Part shown: piece after piece, positions 15,314-24,793 of the stretch
How positions within the stretch are numbered: the first letter of the stretch is position 1
Layout: each line of letters starts with the position of its first letter
Source of the DNA: JANWXD01 sp037446115
Lineage (GTDB): Bacteria; Acidobacteriota; Terriglobia; Bryobacterales; Bryobacteraceae
Reading direction: 5' to 3'
Assembly: GCA_037446115.1 (NCBI GenBank)
Contig: JBBIJF010000006.1
Coordinates: forward strand, 110,481-174,480
DNA: 64,000 nucleotides
The notes under the pieces: generated by a model
Seen by the model: only the letters and a program-made list of their open reading frames with translations
Database searches by the model: none
Told to the model about the DNA's origin: nothing
Position numbers and translations under genes: made by a program

Positions 15314-16335
15314 CAGAACTTGCCGTCCCGAACCTCAAAATGCGTGGGCTTGCCGAGGATGGCGCCGCCGGCCGCAATCCACTGGGCCACCCATTCGATC
15401 ACCTGCTCTGCGCTGACGGAGGGATACCCGAACAGGTGGTGGCAGCGGGCGGCGTTGTTGAGCAGCGCGGTTTGAGCCTCGCAGCCCTCAAAGACGGGAG
15501 CGACGCCGAAATGCTCCCCGAAGCGCTGCGCGATCCAGCGGACCGACAGCGTCTCCGGGCCGGTCACGTTGAGGATCTCCGGGGGGCTGCTCGCAAGGCC
15601 GAACGCGCGCAGGCAAATCGAATTGGCGTCGCCCTGCCAGATCACGTTGACGGCGCCCATGCTGACGTCCACCGGCCGCCGCTCGAAGACCTTCAGTCCG
15701 ATGTCGAGCAGCACGCCGTAGCGCAACTCCACGGCATAGTTGAGGCGCAGCAGCGCCACAGGCGTGCCGTAAAGCTCGGAGAAGTATTGAAACATCCGCT
15801 CGCGGCCGAGTACCGACTGGGCGTACTCGCCCACGGGATCCGGCGGAGTGGCCTCCGTAGCGCCGCCGGAGACCACCGGCACCAGAGGGTAGACGTTGCC
15901 GCTCGAAAATGCCACGATTCGGGAGTTGCGGTAGCGGAGCGCCACACGGGCCGGCAGATAGGTGTTCATGGCCCACGTGAGCGGCTCATGGCCGGTCGAA
16001 CCAAACTTGCGCGCCGCCATGAAGATCACATTGGGGGCGTCCGGCAGTTGCGTGAGCGCCTTTTCTTCGAGCAGGTCCGCCACAACAGTTTCGACGCCCC
16101 AGCGCTCGAGCTTTTGGCGCACGGACGGATCGGAGAACCGGGCCACCGCGATCACGCGCAGGCCAAGGCCCGCCTCCTCGGCTGCGCGGCGCGCCCGCCG
16201 GGCGAGCGTCGGACCCATCTTGCCCCCCGCACCCAGGATGACCAGGTCCCCTTGCAGGGCGCCCACGGCTTGCCGGTCCGCTTCGTTCGGCTGCGAAAGG
16301 AGGTCCTCCAGCTGTTCTTCGGACTCGATGATCAC
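15313..16335 (-). CDS. NAD(P)-dependent epimerase/dehydratase-like protein
   Basis: 340 residues. A Rossmann nucleotide site is at residues 30-40 (VILGAGGKMGP), and a short-chain/extended SDR core follows, with FSSGNVYPL around residue 145 and a Y-x-x-x-x-x-R in place of the classical YxxxK (EYAQSVLGRERMF). The missing lysine raises doubt about ordinary SDR catalysis. The C-terminal half (LNVTGPETLSVRWIAQRFG) matches substrate-binding regions of sugar epimerases. Its ATG overlaps the end of the DUF355 gene (ATGA) and its stop meets the DapA-like start. Confidence 0.8.
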   Translation of the reverse strand: MIIESEEQLEDLLSQPNEADRQAVGALQGDLVILGAGGKMGPTLARRARRAAEEAGLGLRVIAVARFSDPSVRQKLERWGVETVVADLLEEKALTQLPDAPNVIFMAARKFGSTGHEPLTWAMNTYLPARVALRYRNSRIVAFSSGNVYPLVPVVSGGATEATPPDPVGEYAQSVLGRERMFQYFSELYGTPVALLRLNYAVELRYGVLLDIGLKVFERRPVDVSMGAVNVIWQGDANSICLRAFGLASSPPEILNVTGPETLSVRWIAQRFGEHFGVAPVFEGCEAQTALLNNAARCHHLFGYPSVSAEQVIEWVAQWIAAGGAILGKPTHFEVRDGKF

Positions 16336-16814
16336 CGTTTGTACCCGATCCTGCGAAGGAACTCGTGGCGCTTGCGGACCTCCTCCTCGCCCTCGACTCC
16401 CTTGGGCGGAAAGCCGTCCACCACTCCAAGAATCCCGCGACCCTGCTCCGTCTCGGCCACAATGACTTCCACCGGGTTGGCCGTGGCGCAGAAAACGGTG
16501 CAGACTTCCGGGACTTCCTTAATCCGCCCGAGCACATTGATGGGATAGGCCTCGCGCAGGGCCACGACAAAGACGTGGCCGGCGCCGATGGCCGTGGCGT
16601 TGCGGGCCGCCAGCGCCCTGAGCGCCTCGTCATTGCCCTCGATGCGCGTCAGGCACGGGCCGGAGGCTTCATTGAAGGCCACTCCGAAGCGTGCCTGCGG
16701 AACCGTGTTGACGATAGCTTCATACAGATCTTCGGCCGTCTTGATGAAGTGCGTCTGCCCGACGATGATGTTGCCGCCTTCAGGAATTTCCAGACGGATC
16801 GCCTTGAGTTCCAT
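16332..16814 (-). CDS. DUF355 / adenosine-specific kinase family protein
   Basis: 160 residues starting at ATG 16814. It matches throughout the small family annotated as adenosine-specific kinase (PF04008), best known from archaea: LEIPEGGNIIVGQTHFIK at the N terminus, VAFNEASGPCL (about residue 45), GHVFVVAL, YPINVLGRIK, CTVFCATANPVEV and RGILGVVDG. The biochemical role is poorly established. It is the first gene of a tightly coupled operon with an SDR-like and a DapA-like protein. Upstream, TAGTAT lies 14 bases before the ATG with GGAGAG between, a compact promoter/ribosome site. A transfer from archaea or thermophiles is possible but not shown. Confidence 0.87.
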   Translation of the reverse strand: MELKAIRLEIPEGGNIIVGQTHFIKTAEDLYEAIVNTVPQARFGVAFNEASGPCLTRIEGNDEALRALAARNATAIGAGHVFVVALREAYPINVLGRIKEVPEVCTVFCATANPVEVIVAETEQGRGILGVVDGFPPKGVEGEEEVRKRHEFLRRIGYKR

Positions 16815-16893
16815 GGGAGCTCTCCAGCATACTACGCCCGGCCGGGGAACCGAAGCCTTTCCCGTTATTCTAGTTTGTTGGGTGGCCCGTGAA

Positions 16894-17808
16894 ATGAAGT
16901 GCTGCGCACGGCAGCCGTGGGTGCCGGGAGTGGCGGCGGCGCTGCTGTTGTCGCCGGCGTGCATGCGATACGCCATGAACAAGGTCGGTGACGCCGTGGC
17001 GAAGACCGGGACGACTTTTGCCTCCGACAACGATCCCGAGTTCGTCGGGGAGGCCGTGCCGTTCGGCCTGAAGTTGATTGAAAGCCTGCTCGCCGAGAAT
17101 CCACGCCATCGAGGCTTGCTGGTTGCGGCCGCCAGCGGCTTTACCCAGTACGCCTACGCTTTCCTGCAGCAGCCCGCCGACGAGCTGGAGGCCGAGGACC
17201 TGGCCAAGGCCACGGCTCTCAGAACTCGGGCACGGAAGATGTACCTGCGCGCGCGGGATTACGGTCTGCGCGGTCTGGGGCTGAGTCGTGCCGGGTTCGA
17301 ATCCCAACTCCGGCGAGACCCGAAGTCGGCCGTGCGGGGAATTTCGCGACGCGATGTTCCGTTGCTGTACTGGACGGCGGCTGCGTGGGGCTCAGCCATC
17401 GCCTTGAGCAAGGACAGCCCCGAGCTGATCGCAGATCAGCCGGCCGTTGAAGCGCTGATTGACCGGGCGCTTGAACTGGACGAGCAGTTTGATCACGGCG
17501 CCATCCACAGTTTTTTGATCGCTTATGAGCCGAGCCGGAGGGGCGCCGCGGGAGACGCATTCGAGCGAAGCCGGAGACACTTCGAGCGGGCCATGGAACT
17601 TTCCGGGGGCCGTCTGGCCGGGCCGCTGGTGGCCTACGCCGAGGCGGTGCCGCTGGCGCGGCAGGACCGCAGGGAGTTCGAAGCCCTGCTGAGGCGCGCC
17701 CTGGAAATCGATCCCGACACCTGGCCGGAATTTCGGCTCGCGAATCTGATTGTGCAACGCCGGGCCCGCTGGCTTCTCAGCCGGCTGGATGAACTTTTCC
17801 TGGAGTGA
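16894..17808 (+). CDS. TatT component of a TPR-associated TRAP transporter
   Basis: 304 residues from ATG 16894. The N terminus is a lipoprotein-like signal (AALLLSPAC). The body consists of paired helices, including GAVAKTGTTFASDNDPEF-type, ENPRHRGLLVAAASGFTQYAYAFL and LPLLYWTAAAWGSAIALSKD-like segments that define the TatT family. TatT proteins are periplasmic TPR-type lipoproteins that form trimers and cooperate with a DctP-type binding protein. The two genes directly downstream encode exactly that receptor and a fused permease, completing a TPAT transporter. Confidence 0.9.
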   Translation: MKCCARQPWVPGVAAALLLSPACMRYAMNKVGDAVAKTGTTFASDNDPEFVGEAVPFGLKLIESLLAENPRHRGLLVAAASGFTQYAYAFLQQPADELEAEDLAKATALRTRARKMYLRARDYGLRGLGLSRAGFESQLRRDPKSAVRGISRRDVPLLYWTAAAWGSAIALSKDSPELIADQPAVEALIDRALELDEQFDHGAIHSFLIAYEPSRRGAAGDAFERSRRHFERAMELSGGRLAGPLVAYAEAVPLARQDRREFEALLRRALEIDPDTWPEFRLANLIVQRRARWLLSRLDELFLE

Positions 17809-17813
17809 GGCGC

Positions 17814-18839
17814 ATGAAACCAGGTAGGAGAAAGCGGCTGATCCTCCTTGCATGCCTGCTGCTTGCAGGCGCCGTCCCCGCCGCCGCCCAGGCGCAGCGC
17901 GTACGTCTGGCAACGCTGGCTCCCAAGGGATCTTCCTTCCACCAGATCCTCTTGGCGATGGGCGAGAAGTGGCGGCGGGCCCCCGGGGGCGGCGTGGTGC
18001 TGACGGTTTACACCGACGGAACCATGGGCAGCGAAGCCGACGTCGTGCGCCGTATGCGCATCGGCCAGCTACAGGCCGGGATGCTTACGGCCGGAGGTCT
18101 TGCGGAAATTGATAAAGCCGTGACCGCCCTGCAGTACATGCCCATGATGTTCCGGTCTCTTGAAGAGGTGGATTACATCCAGGAAAAGCTGCAACCGGAT
18201 CTCGAGCAGCGGTTGCTCGACAAGGGATTCGTGGTGTTGTTCTGGGGTGACGCGGGCTGGATCCGGTATTTCTGCCGCGAAGCCGTAGTACGCCCGGCGG
18301 ATCTGAAAAAGTTGAAAGTCTTCGTCGGAGCCGGGGATAACGACCAGCTGGAGATCGTGCGGGCGGCCGGCTACCGGCCCGTGCCGCTCGAGACGAACGA
18401 CATGCTGACCGGGCTCCAGACCGGGATGATTGACGCCGTGCCCACGATTCCGGTGCACGCTCTGGCAAGCCAGATCTACACCGTAGCCCGCCACATGCTC
18501 GCGCTCAACTGGGCCCCGCTGGTAGGCGCCACGGTGCTGACACGCAAAGCCTGGGACGGCCTTTCCCCTGAGGCCCGCACGGCGGTGATGCAGGCGGCAC
18601 GTGAGGCCGGGGCGCAAATCAAGGCGCGCAGCCGGGCCGAAAGCCAGGAGGCAGTCCAGGCCATGCAGAAGCGCGGGCTGATCGTTCATCCCGTCCCGTC
18701 CGACGCTGAGGCGGAGTGGCGCCAGCTGGCCGAAAGCGTCTATCCGCAGATCCGCGGCCGCATGGTTCCCGCCGACATGTTTGACAAAGTGCGGCGGCTT
18801 CTTGAGCAGTACCGGGCGGCGAAAAAGGCCGGCCAATGA
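17814..18839 (+). CDS. TRAP transporter solute-binding protein (DctP family)
   Basis: 341 residues with a signal peptide (residues 1-27) and a full DctP fold: LATLAPKGSSFHQ (about 31), VYTDGTMGSEADVVRRMRIGQLQ (about 64-86), GLAEIDKAV, FWGDAGWIRYFC, and LETNDMLTGLQTGMIDAV in the carboxylate-binding region. The conserved arginine that binds carboxylate ligands in many DctP proteins is replaced by the WIRYF region here, so the ligand may be unusual. ATG 17814 has GGAGTGAGG upstream; its end overlaps the permease start. Confidence 0.9.
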   Translation: MKPGRRKRLILLACLLLAGAVPAAAQAQRVRLATLAPKGSSFHQILLAMGEKWRRAPGGGVVLTVYTDGTMGSEADVVRRMRIGQLQAGMLTAGGLAEIDKAVTALQYMPMMFRSLEEVDYIQEKLQPDLEQRLLDKGFVVLFWGDAGWIRYFCREAVVRPADLKKLKVFVGAGDNDQLEIVRAAGYRPVPLETNDMLTGLQTGMIDAVPTIPVHALASQIYTVARHMLALNWAPLVGATVLTRKAWDGLSPEARTAVMQAAREAGAQIKARSRAESQEAVQAMQKRGLIVHPVPSDAEAEWRQLAESVYPQIRGRMVPADMFDKVRRLLEQYRAAKKAGQ

Positions 18840-20689
18840 ACGCCCGTGAAATCTCGGTCACTCAGGCGCCGCGAACGCCGGCCAGAGTGGTCGAACGCTC
18901 CCTAGCTGGCGCGGAGAACTTGCTGTTGTCCGCCAGCCTGGCGGCCATGACGCTGGTACCGCTGGCGGAAATCGTGCTGCGCTCCGGGCTTCGCACCGGC
19001 GTGCCGGGCGCCACCGCCATCGTCCAGCACCTGACCCTGGTTGTGGCTATGCTGGGCGGCGCCGTGGCCGCGCGGGAGGACCGGCTGCTCGCGCTTTCGA
19101 CGGCGGCGGCCCTGCTGCCCGCAAAGCTTCAGGCCGCCGCGCGGATCTTCGCCAACGCCTGTGCCGCAGCCGCCAGTGCTTTCTTTTGCGTGGCGGGAGT
19201 GGAGTTCGTCCTGAGCGAACGAGAGGCGGGCAAAGTGTTGGGCTACGGCATCCCGGTTTGGGTGTTGCAGGCAGCGATGCCGGCCGGATTTGCGGCGATC
19301 GGCTTGCGGATGATCGGGCACGCTGCACGTTCCTGGCGCGGGCGTGCCGCGGCGCTCGCAGTCACCGGAGTGCTGGTGTTGTTGGCGCTACGCCCGCCTG
19401 TCGCACAGGAGGCGATGGTCGTCCCCGGCCTGATTGCCCTGCTGGCGGCGACGGCTCTGGGCACTCCTGTATTCACCACGCTGGGAGGTGCGGCGCTGAT
19501 TCTGTTCTGGGGCGCGGGCCTGCCGATCGCCTCGCTGCCTATTGATCACTACCGTCTGGTGACCAACCCGACACTTCCCGCTATTCCGCTGTTCACGCTG
19601 GCCGGCTACTTCCTGGCCGAGGGCGGCGCCTCGCGTCGGCTCGTGCGCGTTTTCGAAGCGCTCTTCGGCCGGATGCGCGGCGGGCCGGCGATCGTGACAG
19701 CTCTAGTCTGCGCGTTCTTCACGTCATTTACCGGCGCATCGGGCGTCACGATTCTGGCGCTGGGAGGTCTCCTGATGCCTATCCTGCTGGCGGCGCGGTA
19801 CTCAGAACGGGACGCTCTGGGACTGCTGACCGCCTCCGGCTCGTTGGGATTGTTGTTCCCGCCGTGCCTGCCGCTGATCCTCTATGCGGTGATCGCTCGC
19901 ATCCGGATCGAGGACGTGTTTCTGGCGGGCATTCTGCCCGGAGTCGTGCTGGTTCTCCTGACGGCGTGGTGGGCCGTTCGCCGGGGCCCCGCCGTTCCTG
20001 CCAAGGCGCCGTTTCAGTGGCGGGAAGCCTGGGAGGCGATCTGGGACGCAAAGTGGGAGTTGCTGCTGCCCGCGGTGGCGTTGAGCGCCCTGTTCGGCGG
20101 ATATGCCACGGCCGTGGAGGCCGCCGCACTGACGGCTTTATACGCGTTTGTCATCGAGACGTTCGTCTACCGGGACCTGAAGTTCCGGCGCGACGCCGTC
20201 AGGGTCGCAACGGAATGCGGCCTGCTGGTGGGCGGAGTGCTGCTGATTCTCGGCGTGGCACTGGGTTTCACCAACTACCTGGTGGATGCCGAAGTCCCGG
20301 CCCGCGCCGTGGAGTGGGTGACGGGGGCGATCCAGTCCCGCTGGTCGTTTCTGTTGTTGCTCAACCTGTTCCTGCTCCTTGTGGGCTGTCTGATGGACAT
20401 CTTTTCCGCCCTCATCGTCGTGGTGCCGCTGATTCTGCCCCTCGGAGAAGCTTTCGGGGTGGAACCTGTCCATCTGGGGATCATCTTTCTGGCCAATCTG
20501 CAGGTGGGGTATCTGACGCCACCCGTCGGCATGAACCTGTTCCTGGCCTCCTACCGGTTTCACAAGCCGCTCTCGACGGTGTACCGTGCCGTGGCGCCGC
20601 TGCTGCTGGTGCAAATTGCCGGGGTATTGCTGATCACCTACGTGCCTCCGTTCACGACCGCACTGCCGCGATGGTTCAGTGGGGGCTGA
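18836..20689 (+). CDS. Fused TRAP transporter DctQ-DctM permease
   Basis: 617 residues combining the small and large membrane subunits. Residues about 25-185 are the four-helix DctQ part. From about 195 on comes the DctM part, with many helices and motifs such as FTSFTGASGVTILALGG, GLLTASGSLGLLFPPCLPLI and YLTPPVGMNLF. It uses the sodium or proton gradient to import the ligand delivered by the binding protein. Its ATG overlaps the binding-protein stop by four bases (ATGA). Fused QM subunits are typical for TatT-linked systems. Confidence 0.93.
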   Translation: MNAREISVTQAPRTPARVVERSLAGAENLLLSASLAAMTLVPLAEIVLRSGLRTGVPGATAIVQHLTLVVAMLGGAVAAREDRLLALSTAAALLPAKLQAAARIFANACAAAASAFFCVAGVEFVLSEREAGKVLGYGIPVWVLQAAMPAGFAAIGLRMIGHAARSWRGRAAALAVTGVLVLLALRPPVAQEAMVVPGLIALLAATALGTPVFTTLGGAALILFWGAGLPIASLPIDHYRLVTNPTLPAIPLFTLAGYFLAEGGASRRLVRVFEALFGRMRGGPAIVTALVCAFFTSFTGASGVTILALGGLLMPILLAARYSERDALGLLTASGSLGLLFPPCLPLILYAVIARIRIEDVFLAGILPGVVLVLLTAWWAVRRGPAVPAKAPFQWREAWEAIWDAKWELLLPAVALSALFGGYATAVEAAALTALYAFVIETFVYRDLKFRRDAVRVATECGLLVGGVLLILGVALGFTNYLVDAEVPARAVEWVTGAIQSRWSFLLLLNLFLLLVGCLMDIFSALIVVVPLILPLGEAFGVEPVHLGIIFLANLQVGYLTPPVGMNLFLASYRFHKPLSTVYRAVAPLLLVQIAGVLLITYVPPFTTALPRWFSGG

Positions 20690-20734
20690 AGAGCGGCTAT
20701 ACTGATAGGTAAAGGGACACGTCCCGCGCCGAAT

Positions 20735-23035
20735 TTGTTCGAAGACGCAACCATCCTCCGCCACATTGAGCGACTGCCCCACGCCCGCGCCAGCTTTAAG
20801 CAACTGGTGCGCGAGTTCGGTGCTCGGGGCGACGCGCGCCCGCAACTCGAAGCCGCGCTGAAGCGCTTGGCACAACGTGGGGCACTGATCGAGTTTCGGC
20901 CCGGGCATTTCGTCTCCGCAGCGAGGACGAAGGAGTTTGTCACGGGACGGCTCCATCGCCATCGCGACGGCTACGGTTTTGTCATTCCGGACCGCCGCCC
21001 GGAAGGCGTGGAGGGCGACATTTTCGTGTCCTCCGCCGCGGCGGACAAGGCGATGCACGGCGACCGGGTCCTGGCCCGCATCACGCGCGTGGACCGGACC
21101 GGGCGAGCCGAAGGCGAGATCGTACAGATCCTCCGGCGGGCGCACCCGACCGTGGTCGGCGAGTTTCGCGTGCGCCGCAACGGCTGTTTCGTCATCCCCC
21201 ACGACGAGCGGCTGCGCGAGTGGATCAAAATTCCCCGCGGGTTGGAGATCCCGGAACGGCGGCCGGCTGCGGACCGCATGGCAGCGCAGGACGTTCAGGT
21301 GCGCTCGGCCGAGGACCTGGACGGCATGATCGTGGACGTGGAGCTGCTCGAGTACCCGGCCAACGGTGAACCCGCGGTCGGACGGGTGATCGAGGTGCTC
21401 GGTTATCCGGAAGATTTCGGCGTAGACGTCGAGATCATTATCCGAAAGCATCATCTTCCCCACCGTTTCCCGCCGGAGGTTCTCGAGCAGGCGCAAACCT
21501 TCCCGACCGGCGTGCGGGCGCACGAACTCGCCGGTCGCGTGGATTTCCGCGGGATGGACATCGTCACGATTGACGGCGAGACGGCACGGGACTTCGACGA
21601 CGCGGTCTGGGTGGACCGCCTGCCGAACGGCAACTACGCGCTGCACGTGCACATCGCAGACGTCAGCCACTACGTCAAGCCGGGAACGCCCATTGACATC
21701 GAAGCGTACCGGCGCGGCACGAGCGTGTACTTTCCGGACCGTGCGGTGCCGATGCTGCCGCTCGAGCTTTCCGCGGAGTTGTGCTCCTTAAAGCCGCACG
21801 CGGACCGCCTCGTGCTATCGGTCCTCCTGGAAATTGACCATCGCGGCGACGTGATCTCCCAGGAGTTTGTCAAGGGGGTGATCCGGAGCGCCGCGCGGCT
21901 CACTTACACGGAAGTCCATGCGGCCCTCGAAGGTGAACCAGCAGCGCGCGAACGATGGGCGCACTTGCTGGAACGGTTCGAAAGGATGCGTGAACTTGCC
22001 CTCATTCTGAACCGGAAACGTGCGCGTCGCGGCTCCATTGATTTCGACCTGCCGGAACCGCTCATTGAATTCGACGAATGGGGAGAAATGACGGGTGTCA
22101 CGCGGGCGCCACGCAACGTCGCACACCGCATCATCGAGGAGTTCATGCTGGCCGCCAACGAGGCGGTCGCCTCGCATCTGGAAGCCAAGGGCGTACCTTC
22201 CCTGTACCGGATTCACGAACCGCCGGACCCGCACAAGGTGATGGAGTTTGAAGAGATCGCGGCCCACTTTGGCCACACCCTCGGCCTCGGAGCTCTGCCG
22301 GTGAAGCGTTTTCCCGTTGTGGACCGGAAGCGGGACGGGCGGAAGATCCGCCGCGACCTCGTGCTCGCGGACGAACGCCTCAAGGTCTCCTCAAGGCACT
22401 ACCAGCGGCTGGTCGAGAAGATTCAGGGAAAGCCGGAAGAGCGGATCCTGAGTTATTTAATGCTCCGCTCTCTGAAACAGGCGCGCTACAGTCCGGAGAA
22501 CTCGGGGCACTTCGCGCTCGCCACGGATACTTACACGCACTTTACTTCCCCGATCCGGCGTTATCCGGACCTGGTCGTGCACCGGCTCCTTTCGGCGCTC
22601 CTCCAGGGAACCGAACCGCCGCCCATGGACTTACCGGCCATCGCCACGCAGGCTTCGGAAACCGAGCGACGGGCGGCGGAGGCCGAGCGAGAACTTGTGG
22701 AGTGGAAAAAAGCCAAGTTCATGGCGGAGCGCCTGGGCGATGAATTCGATGCCCTGATCATCAGCACCTCCAAGTTCGGGCTGTTTGTGGAACTTACGGA
22801 GCTGTTTGTGGAAGGTCTCATCCCCCTGGACAGCCTTCCCGGAGAACGGTACCGGTATCTGGAGAACGCGCGGCAGATCTTCGGGGAGCGCACGCGCCGC
22901 CGGTTCGCCATCGGGGACCGTATACGCGTGCGCCTGGACCGTGTTGACGCCGTCGAACGCCGCCTGTATTTTTCGCTCGCCGAGCCGGATTCGGCCAAGA
23001 AGCGGCGAGGCCTGGGGGGGCACGCACGCCTGTGA
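20735..23035 (+). CDS. rnr: Ribonuclease R
   Basis: 766 residues starting at TTG 20735; no better in-frame start exists. N-terminal winged-helix and two cold-shock-type OB domains (to about 240) precede the RNB exonuclease domain with TIDGETARDFDDAVWVD (about 276-292), whose aspartates bind catalytic Mg2+, and HIADVSHYV. A C-terminal S1 domain (about 655-745) ends in a short basic tail. RNase R digests structured RNA 3' to 5'. TATACT at 20698-20703 is a likely -10 box. The gene stands as a separate unit after the TRAP genes. Confidence 0.95.
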   Translation: MFEDATILRHIERLPHARASFKQLVREFGARGDARPQLEAALKRLAQRGALIEFRPGHFVSAARTKEFVTGRLHRHRDGYGFVIPDRRPEGVEGDIFVSSAAADKAMHGDRVLARITRVDRTGRAEGEIVQILRRAHPTVVGEFRVRRNGCFVIPHDERLREWIKIPRGLEIPERRPAADRMAAQDVQVRSAEDLDGMIVDVELLEYPANGEPAVGRVIEVLGYPEDFGVDVEIIIRKHHLPHRFPPEVLEQAQTFPTGVRAHELAGRVDFRGMDIVTIDGETARDFDDAVWVDRLPNGNYALHVHIADVSHYVKPGTPIDIEAYRRGTSVYFPDRAVPMLPLELSAELCSLKPHADRLVLSVLLEIDHRGDVISQEFVKGVIRSAARLTYTEVHAALEGEPAARERWAHLLERFERMRELALILNRKRARRGSIDFDLPEPLIEFDEWGEMTGVTRAPRNVAHRIIEEFMLAANEAVASHLEAKGVPSLYRIHEPPDPHKVMEFEEIAAHFGHTLGLGALPVKRFPVVDRKRDGRKIRRDLVLADERLKVSSRHYQRLVEKIQGKPEERILSYLMLRSLKQARYSPENSGHFALATDTYTHFTSPIRRYPDLVVHRLLSALLQGTEPPPMDLPAIATQASETERRAAEAERELVEWKKAKFMAERLGDEFDALIISTSKFGLFVELTELFVEGLIPLDSLPGERYRYLENARQIFGERTRRRFAIGDRIRVRLDRVDAVERRLYFSLAEPDSAKKRRGLGGHARL

Positions 23036-23059
23036 GGGAGGCGCCCAACAAGACCGACG

Positions 23060-24763
23060 ATGTCTTGCCATAGTGCCTTCGAGCACCGGCACCATGTACG
23101 CCGCACAGGGCCATTCAAGAGGAAGCTTCTGGGAGCAAGCGCGGTCTGCGCGGCACTCGCGCTGATTTCGAACGGGCAACGCGCTGCGGATTTTGCGCCC
23201 ATCCGCTTCCGGGACGTCGCTGCGGCGGCGGGTGTTAACTTCGTGCTGAACCACCACCCCACCCAGGACAAGCACATGATCGAGACGATGCCGGGCGGCG
23301 TGGCCACGCTTGACTACGATCGCGACGGCCTGACCGACATTTACTTCACCAACGGCGCAGAGATACCATCCCTTGAGAAAACCGCCCCTAACTATTGGAA
23401 TCGGCTGTTCCGTAACGAGGGTGGGCTGAGATTTCGTGATGTAACCGCCGAAGCGGGCGTAGCGGGAGCCGGATATTCCATGGGCGTGGCCGCCGGCGAT
23501 TACGACAACGACGGAAACGTGGATCTGTTCGTGGCGGGCGTTTACCGCAATCTGCTCTACCGTAACCGGGGCGACGGCCGCTTTGAAGACGTAACCACCC
23601 GAGCCGGAATTAAAAGCAACCGCTGGTCGGTGGCGGCCGGCTGGTTCGATTATGACAATGACGGCGACCTGGACCTGTTCGTCGTCAACTACGCTCAGTG
23701 GACGCTGGCGTTCGATCGTTACTGCGGAGACCGGACGCGGAACATTCGAGTATATTGTCATCCCAAGTATTTCACGCCCGTAGCCAACCAACTATATCGG
23801 AATCGGGGTGATGGCACCTTCGAGGACGTCTCGCAGCCGTCGGGGATTGCCGCCCACGAGGGCCGCGGCATGAGCGTGGCTTTCGCCGACTATGACGGTG
23901 ACGGGCGAACCGATATCTTCGTGACTAACGACAATCTCCCAAACTTTCTGTTCCGCAATCTGGGCCGTGGCAGATTCGAAGAGGCCGCGCTTCAGGCGGG
24001 CGTTGCGCTTCTGGATCACGGCCGGCCGGTGGCCAGCATGGGGGCGGATTTTCGCGACTACGACAATGACGGCACTCCCGACATCACGGTGACGGCACTC
24101 ACGGGCGAAACCTTCCCGCTATTCCGCAACATCGGCGACGGGAGCTTCCGTGACATGACCTACGCCAGTCAGATCGGGCCGCAGAGCGTCCGGTGGAGCG
24201 GCTGGGGAAACGGCTTCTTCGATTTCAACAACGACGGATGGAAAGACCTGTTCACGGCGAATTCTCACGTCAATGACCGCATCGAGCTGTTCGAAGCGAC
24301 CACGTATCTGCAGCACAACACGATTTTTGCGGGCACCCGGAACGGCAGGTTCCGGGACGTGACGGCCGACAGCGGACTGGCGCAGGCGGTCCGCGCGCAC
24401 CGCGGTGCGGCTTTTGCCGACTTCAACAACGACGGCAAACTGGACGTGGTGGTCAGCTGCCTGGGCGGCCAGGCTGAGCTATGGGAGAATGTCACCCCCA
24501 ATTCCAACCGCTGGTTGATCCTGAAGCTTACCGGGACCAAGAGCAACCGCGACGGCATCGGCGCGCGAGTAAGAATCGGCGAGCAATGGAATGAAATGAC
24601 TACCGCGGTCAGTTATGCTTCTTCCACGCACTTCGGAGTGCATTTCGGCCTCGGAGCGCGAAAGGTCATTCCCGAGATCGAGATCCGGTGGCCGAGCGGA
24701 ATCGTACAAAAACTCTCTAACGTCGAAACGAACCAAACCGTGAGCGTGAGGGAACCGGACTAA
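23060..24763 (+). CDS. CRTAC1-like FG-GAP repeat protein with ASPIC/UnbV C-terminal domain
   Basis: 567 residues with an N-terminal hydrophobic segment (about residues 24-42), so probably exported. Repeated calcium-binding FG-GAP blades carry the D-x-D-x-D-G signature: DYDRDG, DYDNDGNVD, DYDNDGDLD, DYDGDGRTD, DYDNDGTPD, FNNDG twice. They form a beta-propeller. The C-terminal domain (about 490-567) has GARVRI, HFGLGA and RWPSGIVQ, typical of UnbV/ASPIC. The function of these proteins is not established; they are numerous in Acidobacteriota and may act in extracellular adhesion or polymer binding. Convergent with the TPR gene only 12 bases away. Confidence 0.93.
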   Translation: MSCHSAFEHRHHVRRTGPFKRKLLGASAVCAALALISNGQRAADFAPIRFRDVAAAAGVNFVLNHHPTQDKHMIETMPGGVATLDYDRDGLTDIYFTNGAEIPSLEKTAPNYWNRLFRNEGGLRFRDVTAEAGVAGAGYSMGVAAGDYDNDGNVDLFVAGVYRNLLYRNRGDGRFEDVTTRAGIKSNRWSVAAGWFDYDNDGDLDLFVVNYAQWTLAFDRYCGDRTRNIRVYCHPKYFTPVANQLYRNRGDGTFEDVSQPSGIAAHEGRGMSVAFADYDGDGRTDIFVTNDNLPNFLFRNLGRGRFEEAALQAGVALLDHGRPVASMGADFRDYDNDGTPDITVTALTGETFPLFRNIGDGSFRDMTYASQIGPQSVRWSGWGNGFFDFNNDGWKDLFTANSHVNDRIELFEATTYLQHNTIFAGTRNGRFRDVTADSGLAQAVRAHRGAAFADFNNDGKLDVVVSCLGGQAELWENVTPNSNRWLILKLTGTKSNRDGIGARVRIGEQWNEMTTAVSYASSTHFGVHFGLGARKVIPEIEIRWPSGIVQKLSNVETNQTVSVREPD

Positions 24764-24793
24764 AAAGGAACGCCGCTATGGCGGCTCGATTTT
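24763..24793. terminator. Possible bidirectional terminator between convergent genes
   Basis: GCCGC (24772-24776) and GCGGC (24781-24785) form a short hairpin with TATG loop. T-rich sequence follows on the plus strand (24786-24793), and a run of A (24762-24767) gives Us on the minus strand. It overlaps the stop codon of the minus-strand TPR gene. The stem has only five pairs. Confidence 0.4.
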
